Source: Achromobacter sp. MYb9 (GTDB lineage Bacteria > Pseudomonadota > Gammaproteobacteria > Burkholderiales > Burkholderiaceae_B). Taken from it: a stretch of DNA of 64,000 nucleotides. Position 1 is the first letter of the stretch. The number at the start of each line of letters is the position of its first letter. The notes under the pieces were generated by a model. That model worked only from the letters and a program-made list of their open reading frames with translations. It was not told the DNA's origin and did no database searches. The DNA is taken from NCBI RefSeq assembly GCF_002975275.1, contig NZ_PCOQ01000011.1, positions 62,001 through 126,000 of the forward strand, read 5' to 3'. Below are positions 44,901-53,229 of this stretch, in pieces. Position numbers and translations under genes: made by a program.

Positions 44901-46115
44901 GTGCTGAACGGCGGCGCCGGAAACGATCTCTTGATTGGCGATGCGGGCAATGACACGTTGGACGGCGGTGAGGGCGCGGACGTGATGGAAGGCGGCGCGG
45001 GTGATGACGTCTACTATGTCGACAACGTTGGCGACAGCATCGTCGAGGCGGCCGCGGGCGGCACCGACACCGTTTTTAGTGCCCTTGCCATCAATCTGGC
45101 CACGTTGGGCGGTGGCCAGGTCGAGAATGCAGTACTGAGCGGCGCGGCTGCCGTCAACCTAGTGGGCAATGCGCTGGCCAACCGGCTGGAAGGCAATGCC
45201 GCCAACAACGTCATCAACGGCGGCGCAGGAGCCGATGTCATGATTGGCGGTGCGGGCAACGACACCTATTACGTCGACAACGCGGCGGATGTGGTGACCG
45301 AGTTGTCTGGTGGCGGTACGGATACCGTCTACAGCTACCTGTCCGCATATACACTGGGCGCCAACGTGGAACGCGGCCGCATCCTTGCTTCGGGCGCAGC
45401 CAACCTCACCGGCAATGCCACCAACAACCTGATTTATGCAGGGGCTGGCAATAATCGCCTCGATGGCGCGGCAGGCAACGACACGGTCAACTACCAGTAC
45501 GCCACGTCAGGCGTGACGGTCAGCTTGGCGGTCACGACCGCGCAGGCAACGGGCGGCTCCGGGAGCGATAGGTTGGTCTCGATAGAACACCTGACAGGCA
45601 GTGCCCACGCGGACACGCTGAGCGGCAGCGCCGGCGCCAACACGATCCAGGGGGGATCGGGCAACGATACCATCTCGGCCGGCGCGGGCAACGATCTGTT
45701 AATCGGCGGCCTGGGGAACGATCGGCTCATCGGCGGGACGGGCAACGATACCTACCGGTTCGTGCGCGGCGATGGTCAGGACGTGATCGTTGAGAACGAC
45801 GCGACTGCCGGCAATCTCGATGTGGCGCAATTCGACGGTATCCAGAACAACCAGCTTTGGTTCCGCCAGGTGAACGACGATCTGGAGATCAGCATCATTG
45901 GTACCTCGGACAAGGTGCTGGTGGATGGCTGGTACACCGACGCGGCGCAGCGCGTGGAGGAAATCCGCGTGGGCACTACGCTACTCGTGGATACGCGAGT
46001 TCAAAACCTTGTCGATGCGATGGCGGCGTTCTCGCCGCCCGCCAGCGGCCAGACCACCTTGCCTGCTGCCTACCAAACCGCTTTGACACCAGTCATCGCG
46101 GCGAACTGGCAATAA
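41973..46115 (+). CDS. RTX protein, likely type I secreted effector or adhesin
   Basis: 1380 residues. The first 160 residues are rich in hydrophobic alanine/valine stretches (FYSALAGVTALAGALATVVL, PVVATIAVTAAVLGSALSAF), which could insert in membranes. A long middle part of unknown fold follows. From about 885 to 1255 there are calcium-binding GGxGxDxx(x) repeats (GGAGNDLLIGDAGNDTLDGG and others), ending in a fold with GNDTYRFVRGDGQDVIVEND and a C-terminal export region. There is no enzymatic motif I can name and no HlyC-type acyltransferase gene nearby. Start 41973 overlaps the upstream gene (ATGA); transporter genes follow after 23 bp. Toxin, bacteriocin-like effector or adhesin all remain possible. 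Confidence 0.85.
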   Translation: MSAQSVKDAISAIDTIFGSVTVAGTIPPLLLSKESLTTTIGIAQLGVGTIQMFGKSVPVSGVALVNFGATSAALLDMRQDYLTNTPGKVKASDFYSALAGVTALAGALATVVLTSATIPVVATIAVTAAVLGSALSAFAIGAGVSKSTLDFAAAFDSMKSAFSNLGNVLGSAYDSRVIQTREHTLPELANLVDIQSVDDKHVSFTSLADQTKVVVDTSSMVDFGVDEVGRAYIRGVLGDQDPATGPTITFSKDGASSIVINGIQVGSIPPGAQVNMDGQSVVVDSLAGSLRGMVTVTQNGVTVRWQNGDGSVLSNTHTMVDWTFSPEKGASIVGMQLGGKKFVSGDAVQFIQSTSDQFAAQTTFTKAAADAARIGSRMVTADGVASANDNAQSLAYLADRLALANVSDRWAPVVLGGTILDGKYLSWSQSGALNQALSSIYQQRWNSIPSNISVVILGYGNEPMLPFAMRAASSTVVPPGMVASGAAVIYAEYVFKGYSALARGHAQAAGMALNSTTQNFSPDLATLQQWMQTQRYKTTQGYPNRLLTLGDTSLITMYTSTNKRFGSTAGKDMVAWIQDAGSVDQSIATAATQEDNAFGTATAAATAAMVANFSGQNGQRLQAIATAKTAASALSVAVGAFWQAHTQTQALTARLEQLRNGLNALVPQNASYTGHLPGGAMFHSPGDADFASATFSAYGKALQHAADRKVVMDELLAAFAQSSGYTRAYLGRNGETVVLGNGFNLMLAGAGENRFTLSQNVDHLLVSASAGNTVLSGFQVGEAGDQVQLAGLDNADTVFVRRVSEGIEITAAYDSHSVVLTGADITKFDLFSNLTGTTTVSFANDSAAGIRSLARPLLFDGLVHVNSLVASAFGDTLIGGAWASVLKGGAGNDTFVVTGENTRIFGENGFNTLSYAEANRGVEVTWAVGPKKSYYDDTGEYFEWIGSDNFGSTFERVQKIVGSNFNDILRGNTTKDVLNGGAGNDLLIGDAGNDTLDGGEGADVMEGGAGDDVYYVDNVGDSIVEAAAGGTDTVFSALAINLATLGGGQVENAVLSGAAAVNLVGNALANRLEGNAANNVINGGAGADVMIGGAGNDTYYVDNAADVVTELSGGGTDTVYSYLSAYTLGANVERGRILASGAANLTGNATNNLIYAGAGNNRLDGAAGNDTVNYQYATSGVTVSLAVTTAQATGGSGSDRLVSIEHLTGSAHADTLSGSAGANTIQGGSGNDTISAGAGNDLLIGGLGNDRLIGGTGNDTYRFVRGDGQDVIVENDATAGNLDVAQFDGIQNNQLWFRQVNDDLEISIIGTSDKVLVDGWYTDAAQRVEEIRVGTTLLVDTRVQNLVDAMAAFSPPASGQTTLPAAYQTALTPVIAANWQ

Positions 46116-46138
46116 AGCCACCAAGCAGGAAGCCCCTA

Positions 46139-48328
46139 ATGAAGTTGATAGAAGGCGGCCCGGCCGGGCCGTCTTCGCCCGGCTCAGCTCCGGGCGGAGA
46201 CGCTCGCGCGGGTTCCTCGCCGCCAGTCCTCGATACGGGCCTGATCTGTCTGGCCATGGTTGCCCGCTATCATCAGGTCGCCGCCGACGTAGACCAGCTA
46301 GCGCATGAGTTCCGCGCGCCCGGCCAGCCTTTTGGCTACACCGAAATCCTGCTGGCGGCCGCCAAACTGGGCTTGCGCGCCCGCAGAGCCAGAGTTCGCA
46401 TCACGCGCCTGTCCACCACCGCCTTGCCCGCCATCGCCAGCGATCGCGAAGGCGAATTCTTCATTCTTGCGCGACAGGACGGCGGCAAGGTCCTTATCCA
46501 GGATCCGCGCCAGCCAGGCCCCACCGAACTGTCGCTAGATGCCTTCGAACGAATGTGGTCTGGCGAGTTGATCCAGTTGGTGTCCCGGGCCTCTCTGGCC
46601 GGCGATCTGTCGAAATTCGATTTCAGCTGGTTTATTCCAGCTGTCGTCAAGTACCGCAGGTTGCTGGGGGAGGTTTTTGTCGTTTCTTTCGTGTTGCAGC
46701 TCTTCGCCCTCGTCACGCCGCTGTTCTTCCAGGTGATCATGGACAAGGTGCTGGTGCATCGTAGCTATACGACGTTGGATGTAATCGCGGTCGGGCTGCT
46801 GGCAGTGGTCTGCTTCGAGGTCGTGCTAACTGCGCTGCGTTCCTACGTGTTTGCACATACCTCCAGCCGCATCGACGTGGAATTGGGTGCGAGGCTATTC
46901 CGCCACTTGTTGAGTCTGCCGCTAGCCTATTTCCGGGCGCGTCAAGTCGGCGACTCGGTGGCGCGGGTGCGCGAGCTAGAGAACATCCGCTCGTTTCTGA
47001 CGGGAAACGCCGTCACCGTCGTATTGGACCTGCTTTTTTCCATCGTATTCCTGGCGGTGATGGCGTACTACAGCGTCTGGCTGACGCTGATCGTGGCGGT
47101 GTCGCTGCCTTGCTATTTTCTGCTTTCCCTGGCGTTCACGCCGTCCTTGCGGGCTCGATTGAACGAGAAATTCAACCGCGGTGCGGAAAACCAGTCGTTC
47201 CTGGTCGAGACGATCAGCGGTGTAGAGACGGTCAAGGCAAGCGCGGTCGAACCGCAGTGGATCCGCAAGTGGGACGACCAGTTGGCGGCCTATGTCAAGG
47301 CCGCCTTCCGGACGACGGCGCTGGGTACCGTGGCCCACAGTGGTGTGACGCTTATCAGTAAACTCGTGACCGTGGCCACCATGTGGTTGGGTGCCCGGTT
47401 GGTGATCGACGGGCAACTCACCGTGGGCCAATTAATCGCCTTCAATATGCTGGCAGGCAACGTGGCCGGACCCGTCATGCGCCTGGCGCAACTGTGGACG
47501 GATTTCCAACAGGTTGGCATTTCGATGCAGCGCCTGGGCGACATCCTCAATACGCGTACCGAAGTGCACACGCCGCGACCCGCCCTGCCCTCGCTGCGCG
47601 GCGCTGTCGATTTCGATCGGGTCGAATTTCGGTACCGGCCGGGCGCTCAGCCCGCCTTGCGAGGAGTATCGTTGCGGGTGCAACCGGGTGAAACGGTGGG
47701 CATCGTTGGCCGCTCTGGCTCAGGCAAGAGCACGCTGACCAAACTGGTGCAGCGGCTATACCAGCCCGAGCACGGACGGGTGCTAGTGGACGGGGTGGAC
47801 ATTTCCACCATCGACGCCAGCTCGCTGCGCCGGCAAATCGGCGTTGTACTGCAAGAAAACGTGCTGTTCAATCGCAGCATCCGCGACAACATTGCGCTGA
47901 GCGACCCCGGGATGCCCTTGCAGCACGTCATGCTCGCCGCCCAGCTGGCGGGCGCACATGAGTTCATCGCAGAACTGCCGGAAGGTTACGACACCATGGT
48001 GGGTGAGCACGGCGCCACATTGTCGGGTGGGCAGCGGCAGCGTATCGCCATTGCCCGGGCGCTGTTGTCGAATCCGCGGATCCTGATCTTCGACGAAGCC
48101 ACCAGCGCCCTCGACTACGAGTCCGAAAGCGTCATCCAACGCAACATGCGCGAAATCAGCCGAGGCCGCACGGTGCTCATCATCGCGCACCGCCTGTCTG
48201 CGGTGAAGGATGCCAATCGGATCATCGTCATGGACCGCGGCGCCATCGTCGAGGAAGGCCCGCATGCCGACCTTATCCAGCGCGAACACGGACACTACGC
48301 CGCGTTGTATCGCATGCAACAGGGTTAG
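46139..48328 (+). CDS. HlyB-type T1SS ABC transporter
   Basis: 729-residue ABC exporter for the RTX protein. The N-terminal domain (about 1-130; VLDTGLICLAMVARYHQVAA) is a C39-peptidase-like domain in which the catalytic cysteine position is threonine (DTG), so it is the non-cleaving HlyB kind that recognises RTX substrates. Six membrane helices span about 165-430. The ATPase domain has Walker A GRSGSGKSTLTK (about 523), the LSGGQRQRIAIARAL signature (about 626), Walker B ILIFDEATSALD and the IAHRLSAV H-loop. GCAGGA precedes the ATG. The adaptor gene follows after 5 bp. Confidence 0.95.
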   Translation: MKLIEGGPAGPSSPGSAPGGDARAGSSPPVLDTGLICLAMVARYHQVAADVDQLAHEFRAPGQPFGYTEILLAAAKLGLRARRARVRITRLSTTALPAIASDREGEFFILARQDGGKVLIQDPRQPGPTELSLDAFERMWSGELIQLVSRASLAGDLSKFDFSWFIPAVVKYRRLLGEVFVVSFVLQLFALVTPLFFQVIMDKVLVHRSYTTLDVIAVGLLAVVCFEVVLTALRSYVFAHTSSRIDVELGARLFRHLLSLPLAYFRARQVGDSVARVRELENIRSFLTGNAVTVVLDLLFSIVFLAVMAYYSVWLTLIVAVSLPCYFLLSLAFTPSLRARLNEKFNRGAENQSFLVETISGVETVKASAVEPQWIRKWDDQLAAYVKAAFRTTALGTVAHSGVTLISKLVTVATMWLGARLVIDGQLTVGQLIAFNMLAGNVAGPVMRLAQLWTDFQQVGISMQRLGDILNTRTEVHTPRPALPSLRGAVDFDRVEFRYRPGAQPALRGVSLRVQPGETVGIVGRSGSGKSTLTKLVQRLYQPEHGRVLVDGVDISTIDASSLRRQIGVVLQENVLFNRSIRDNIALSDPGMPLQHVMLAAQLAGAHEFIAELPEGYDTMVGEHGATLSGGQRQRIAIARALLSNPRILIFDEATSALDYESESVIQRNMREISRGRTVLIIAHRLSAVKDANRIIVMDRGAIVEEGPHADLIQREHGHYAALYRMQQG

Positions 48329-48333
48329 GCAGC

Positions 48334-49758
48334 GTGGCAACCGGACAAACAGTCGGCGCCTGGACCGACCTTTTCAAACGCTATGCCAAGGTCTTCGCCG
48401 CCGCATGGCGCGAGCGGAAGTCCTGGGACAGCAAACGCTACCGTAGCGACGAGGCAGAATTCCTGCCATCCGCGCTGTCGCTGCAACAGCAGGCTGTATC
48501 GCCAGCGCCCCGAGTCGCCATGTGGTTGCTGATTACGTTCGCTGCGCTGACATTGCTCTGGTCTGTGTTCGGAAAGGTGGATATCGTCGCCACAGCCCAG
48601 GGAAAGTTCATCCCAAGCGCGGGTACGCAGGTCGTCCAGCCCATCGGTACAGCTACCGTGAAGGCGATTCATGTCCGGGAGGGCCAGGCTGTGCGCGCCG
48701 GCGACCTGCTCATCGAGCTTGATGGCACGGTCAGCCGTGCGGAACAACAGCGCATCGTCAACGAATTGCAAACTTGGACCTTACAGACGATCCATGCCGA
48801 AGCCATGCTGGCGGCCATTGAGTCCGACAGCCCTCCTACACTGGAGGGCACGAACGCCACGCCGCGTGCACTGGCAGACGCCCAACGCCTCGCACACGCC
48901 GAGTTCCTGGCCTTACAGGCCAAGCTTGCAGGAATAGATACTGAGGTGTCACGGCGGCAGGCGGAATACCAGTCCACTTCAGCGCTGGTACGCAAGCTAG
49001 AACGAACGGTGCCCATCGCGCGCCAGCGCGCCGACTCTCTGAAGGAATTGGCCGATGGCCAATATGTGGCCCGCAATACGTACCTGGAGCGGGAGCGGGA
49101 GCGCATCGAACAGGAATCGGACCTGATGATGCAACGCAGCCGGTTGAAGGAAATCGAAGCCAGCATTGCCGAAGCGCGCCAGCGACAAAAGACCGTACGC
49201 GCGAACGCTCGGCACGACAACCTCAACCGGCTGATCGAGGGACGCCAGCGAATGGCGCTGCTGGATCAAGACCTGGTCAAGGCCCACTTATCGGAGCGCC
49301 TGACGCGGCTAACGGCACCCGTTTCCGGCACAGTACAGCAGTTGGCCGTGCGCACGGTGGGCGGCGTGGTGACTGAGGCCCAGCCTCTGATGTTAGTCGT
49401 CCCGGAAGATCACATACTGGAGATTGAGGCTTTTCTCGAAAACAAGGATGTCGGCTTCGTGGCGTCCGGACAGGCGGCTGAAGTCAAAGTAGAGGCGTTT
49501 CCTTATACAAAATACGGCATCGTGCCGGGCACGGTGAAATCGGTTTCCGAAGACGCCATCAACGATGAAAAGCGCGGACTGGTATATGCCACGCGCGTTG
49601 CCATCGAACGGCCCACAATCGGGGTGAACGGCTCAGATATTCGGCTTGTGCCTGGCATGGCAGTGACTGTCGAAATCAAGACCGGCAGACGTAGGGTCAT
49701 CGAGTATTTCCTGGCCCCGTTGATGCAATACGGTCAAGAGAGCATACGGGAGCGGTGA
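48334..49758 (+). CDS. HlyD-type membrane-fusion protein of the T1SS
   Basis: 474-residue periplasmic adaptor starting at GTG 48334. A cytoplasmic start leads to one transmembrane helix (MWLLITFAALTLLWSVFGKV, about 64-83). The beta/lipoyl part is VDIVATAQGKFIPSAGTQVV, followed by long coiled-coil helices (about 130-310) and the conserved C-terminal block (AEVKVEAFPYTKYGIVPGTV, about 380-405). It bridges the ABC transporter and TolC. Its TGA overlaps the start of the TolC gene (GTGATG). Confidence 0.93.
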   Translation: MATGQTVGAWTDLFKRYAKVFAAAWRERKSWDSKRYRSDEAEFLPSALSLQQQAVSPAPRVAMWLLITFAALTLLWSVFGKVDIVATAQGKFIPSAGTQVVQPIGTATVKAIHVREGQAVRAGDLLIELDGTVSRAEQQRIVNELQTWTLQTIHAEAMLAAIESDSPPTLEGTNATPRALADAQRLAHAEFLALQAKLAGIDTEVSRRQAEYQSTSALVRKLERTVPIARQRADSLKELADGQYVARNTYLERERERIEQESDLMMQRSRLKEIEASIAEARQRQKTVRANARHDNLNRLIEGRQRMALLDQDLVKAHLSERLTRLTAPVSGTVQQLAVRTVGGVVTEAQPLMLVVPEDHILEIEAFLENKDVGFVASGQAAEVKVEAFPYTKYGIVPGTVKSVSEDAINDEKRGLVYATRVAIERPTIGVNGSDIRLVPGMAVTVEIKTGRRRVIEYFLAPLMQYGQESIRER

Positions 49759-51137
49759 TGCAAGGCCGGCACCTTCCGACGATCCTCTGCCGCGCGCCGA
49801 TGGCACGCGTCTTGGCGGCATGCCTGCTGCTGTGCTGCGAAATACCGCAAGCGGGTGCGGCGGGCCTGATGCAGTTTTACGGCATGGCCCTGGAGCGTGA
49901 CCCGACATTCGCCGCCGCGGGCAAGGAGCGCGACGCCGGACTCGAGGAAAGGGCAAAAGGCCGGGCGGGGCTGCTGCCCAACGTCACATTCCAGTATCGG
50001 AATGGGCGCAACCGCTCAGAGGTGACACAACCCACGTTCTTCGGCGACCAGACCACGGATCGCAGCTATCGCAGCAACTCCTCTTCGCTGAATCTGCAGC
50101 AACCCATCTTCGACTACGAAGCGATCTCCTCTTATTACTATGGGGTCGCCCAAGCCAGCTACGCGGATGAGCGTTATCGCAGCCGCAGCCACGAACTGGC
50201 GGTACGCGTGGCACAGGCGTACATGGATGCGCTTTACGCCATGGACCAAATAGACTTGGTGAGCGCGCAAAAGCGCGCATACCAGGCGCAGAGGGCGCAG
50301 AACGAACGCTGGCTCGCGGCTGGGGAAGGCAACCGGACCGACGTATTAGAGACGCAAGCCCGCTATGACTTGGCGCTGGCCCAAGAAATCGAGGCTCAGG
50401 ACAATCTGGATGCCGCGCTCAATACCTTGGGCTCCATGGTGGGAGAGCCGGTGCAGGCCACTGACCTGGATGCGCTGGGCGCGCGGTTTCCGGTGCAGCG
50501 GCTGGATCCCTCCGGCTTTGAACATTGGCGCGGACTGGCACTCGCCCACAATCCGGAGCTTGCCGCGCTGCGATACTCTTTGGACGCTGCCGACCACACC
50601 GTCGGCAAGGCCAGGGCCGGCCATCTGCCCAAGGTCAGCGCCTACGCTAGCGCGGGCCGGGATAAATCCAGCTCGGAAAGCACGTATGGCCAGAAGTACG
50701 TGACCAACTCAGTCGGGCTCCAAGTCAGCATTCCAATCTTCGCGGGCGGAGGTGTGTCGGCAACGGTCCGACAGGCAGTGGACAACAAGGAACGCCTGCG
50801 TTACGAGAGCGACGCCAAGACACGAGAAATACTCAACGAGCTGCGCAAGCAGTTCAACCTCTACAACAGTAGCGTCGCGAAGTTGAACGCCTACCAACTT
50901 GCGGTGGACTCCGCGCGGGCGTTGACCGTGGCGGTAAGAAAAAGCGTCGCGGGCGGTGAGCGGGTCAATGCCGACATCCTCGACGCGGAACAACGCTATT
51001 TTGATGCACTGAAGGACCTTGCCCAAGCACGATATGCCTATCTCATGGCGTGGCTCAAGGTCAAACACCTTACCGGAACGCTCTCCGGCGAGGATATTCA
51101 GAAAGTGGGCGATTACTTTGTGCATTTCGCACCGTAA
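49758..51137 (+). CDS. TolC-family outer-membrane channel of the T1SS
   Basis: 459-residue outer-membrane efflux protein from ATG 49758 (a GTG one codon earlier is also in frame). Signal region MARVLAACLLLCCEIPQAGA with cleavage near AGA/AG; then MQFYGMALERDPTFAAAGKE, the typical TolC start. The tandem structure of long helices continues with SSLNLQQPIFDYEAISSYYY and VGLQVSIPIFAGGGVSATVR. Having its own TolC rather than relying on the host's makes the secretion cassette self-contained on the element. Length and order are normal for T1SS operons. Confidence 0.92.
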   Translation: MQGRHLPTILCRAPMARVLAACLLLCCEIPQAGAAGLMQFYGMALERDPTFAAAGKERDAGLEERAKGRAGLLPNVTFQYRNGRNRSEVTQPTFFGDQTTDRSYRSNSSSLNLQQPIFDYEAISSYYYGVAQASYADERYRSRSHELAVRVAQAYMDALYAMDQIDLVSAQKRAYQAQRAQNERWLAAGEGNRTDVLETQARYDLALAQEIEAQDNLDAALNTLGSMVGEPVQATDLDALGARFPVQRLDPSGFEHWRGLALAHNPELAALRYSLDAADHTVGKARAGHLPKVSAYASAGRDKSSSESTYGQKYVTNSVGLQVSIPIFAGGGVSATVRQAVDNKERLRYESDAKTREILNELRKQFNLYNSSVAKLNAYQLAVDSARALTVAVRKSVAGGERVNADILDAEQRYFDALKDLAQARYAYLMAWLKVKHLTGTLSGEDIQKVGDYFVHFAP

Positions 51138-51544
51138 GCCACCTCCTGTGATCATTCAAAAAGCATAAACTGCCAATCAGGAGTCGCGCCGTTCCATGGC
51201 GACGCCATCCTAGGCTAATTCCACCGGAACTGTCCAGTTATCAACCCTTCCAACTATTTGCCAGGAGGTCAAATCGGAGCTGGTCAGGCCTGTAGTATCT
51301 CCAGCAGAGATTCAAGACCTAATGGTTCTCACGATGGGACGGTGAGGAGGACATGGACGCATTGGCGTGCCTACCCCATCGTGGTTGGAGGGTCGTATCA
51401 CGGCACAGTCAAAAGCGAGCATCAATGAGGGGCTGCTCACGGCTGTGGATTCAATCGACAGCAGCACGCCAATCGTTGACAATCGACACGAGTCCAAGTG
51501 GGCAGCAAGTTCTACTGTTCACCGAGTTTATACGAGGCACACCT
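51138..51544 (+). other. Intergenic region after the T1SS operon
   Basis: About 400 bp with no supported gene, terminator or repeat. Short overlapping frames in two phases (51353 onward) are protein-like in places and have AGGAGG near 51345-51351, but that motif is too close to its ATG, and none matches a known family. A remnant of a rearranged gene cannot be excluded. Confidence 0.35.
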
Positions 51545-52903
51545 ATGCGGGGTTCTGAGATGACCGAGGGTAAGCATGAAAATCGCTGCCCGTTGAGTGC
51601 GGTCGACCGTCGGCTTGGAGACGTACATAGGCACTGGCATGAGGCTGAGCGTGGATATTTTGACCCTGAGAGCTTTAGGATCTCTATCCAGACCACAATT
51701 CAGACGCTGCGCACCGTCACTTTCATTCTGCAAAATAATAAGCGGCTTTTCACTGACTTCGATCCTTGGTATGAATCGTGGCAAGACAGACTACGCGCTG
51801 AGCCTTTGATGCGGTGGATGGTAGACGCACGCAACAAAATCGAGAAACAGGGCGATCTCGAAGCGCATAGCTTTGTTCGAGCCGAGATCATGGCGTCCTA
51901 TTACGAGGAAGGGCCACGGATGGAGGTCCCTGCCGAACTGTTTCAAAGTCCAGCTGAGCTGATCAACGGCATTTCCACTGAAGCATTGAGAAAGCACGTT
52001 TTCAAGGATGGCATCCTACGCATTCAACGCCGGTGGGTAGAAAACAGCTTACCAGACTACGAACTCTTAGACGCTGTGGGGATCGCGTACGGGAAGGTCG
52101 CCGAGTTGGTGGCTGATGCCCACCGGCAATTGGGCTTGGAACCGCCTTCCACAATGGTCGGCGACATCGACCGCACAGAAGGTGAAGGTTCCCGAGGGGG
52201 GAGATTGCCTTGCATGATCGGTCACGGTGACGCTCGTAGCCACGATGTGTGGATTGCCACGGGGCAGCCAATGGCGATCGAGTCGAGAGCTATCAAATTT
52301 GACAGGGAGAGTGCAGAACAGGCCGCAACCAAGTATGGGCTCGATCCGAAGGGAATATTCCCGTCTACAGACCCTGCGCCCGAAGCGACATTGAACGGAC
52401 TGTTCGCTACAGCAAGAAAAATGTTTTCCGTGGACGGTCATCACGACACCATTGCCTTCCTCTTGAAGGGCGCACGCCCCGTAAATTTGAGGCAGCTGGC
52501 TCTTCAAGAGCACGGGGAAAAGTACTTGGTCATGAGGATGCTTGCGAACGAGGTGATCAAGTACGGTGCAGATGGAGTGATCATCCTCAGTGAAATATGG
52601 AGCGCCCGCTATGATTCGAGCAATCCTTATCGCAGAGCAGCAGATGCACCTGAAAGAGAAGAGTTTCTGTCGGCTATTCTCGTAACCAAAACCGGTATTC
52701 CTGTTCAACAGCTTGCCCTGATTATGCGCGATGGCGACGGCGTGACGCTCGGAGAGACACAGACGCTCAGGGACCAGCCGCAAATCGCTTTTGCTCCCAT
52801 TTACGCTGCGTGGGGACGTGCGATTCCGAATGCTTGGTTCGAAGCAACGACAATGGGTGCGCGGGATGCATCGTCTGGCGAAGGGACCACGACGTCGGTT
52901 TGA
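51545..52903 (+). CDS. Orphan protein of unknown function (452 aa)
   Basis: 452 residues from ATG 51545 with GAGG seven bases upstream; ATG 51560 is an alternative. The N-terminal half is helical and tryptophan-rich (RTVTFILQNNKRLFTDFDPW, MRWMVDARNKIEKQGDLEAH). The C-terminal half includes EHGEKYLVMRMLANEVIKYG followed by ADGVIILSEIWSARYD, a segment type I associate with uncharacterised bacterial proteins. No catalytic motif, signal peptide or membrane helix is evident. It stands alone, convergent with the TcmP gene cluster, in a cargo region; a defence or stress role is only a location-based guess. Confidence 0.6.
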   Translation: MRGSEMTEGKHENRCPLSAVDRRLGDVHRHWHEAERGYFDPESFRISIQTTIQTLRTVTFILQNNKRLFTDFDPWYESWQDRLRAEPLMRWMVDARNKIEKQGDLEAHSFVRAEIMASYYEEGPRMEVPAELFQSPAELINGISTEALRKHVFKDGILRIQRRWVENSLPDYELLDAVGIAYGKVAELVADAHRQLGLEPPSTMVGDIDRTEGEGSRGGRLPCMIGHGDARSHDVWIATGQPMAIESRAIKFDRESAEQAATKYGLDPKGIFPSTDPAPEATLNGLFATARKMFSVDGHHDTIAFLLKGARPVNLRQLALQEHGEKYLVMRMLANEVIKYGADGVIILSEIWSARYDSSNPYRRAADAPEREEFLSAILVTKTGIPVQQLALIMRDGDGVTLGETQTLRDQPQIAFAPIYAAWGRAIPNAWFEATTMGARDASSGEGTTTSV

Positions 52904-53229
52904 TTCACGGGCGAGCGTCAGCATCGTGAATGCCGAGAGGCCACTCCGGGTGGAAACGGGCCATCGCGCACGCGTGCTCCCAGCCAGGAAATTGTCAGCA
53001 TTTCCTGGGTTCACCGCCTCAGGTTGCAAGCTGACGTTGTTGGACTACTAACGACTACCGGTCCCCAGATCTGGCCGCAACGAGCCTTGCAAGAGACTCA
53101 AGCGTGCTTTGCTCGCTTGCGATAACCGCGACATGGCAGAGCCGACGCATTTGGGCATCGATGTACCGTTAAGTCGGCGCGCAATTGCAGCGCCATGCCG
53201 TCGATAGGTGCAACGGCTCGATGCAGGCG
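52904..53229 (+). other. Intergenic region between convergent genes
   Basis: About 325 bp between two converging genes. The only structure seen is a short inverted repeat, CAAGCG...CGCTTG (53099-53119), without a T-run. An open frame on the minus strand through this area is the shadow of the neighbouring + strand gene. Nothing else is supported. Confidence 0.4.

Noticed and set aside
51367-51558. 63-residue + strand frame, protein-like in part
   Set aside because: No ribosome-binding site and no recognised family; overlaps the start region of the next gene in another phase.
52067-53029. 320-residue minus-strand frame
   Set aside because: Shadow of the orphan 452-residue gene; composition unlike a protein and no ribosome-binding site.
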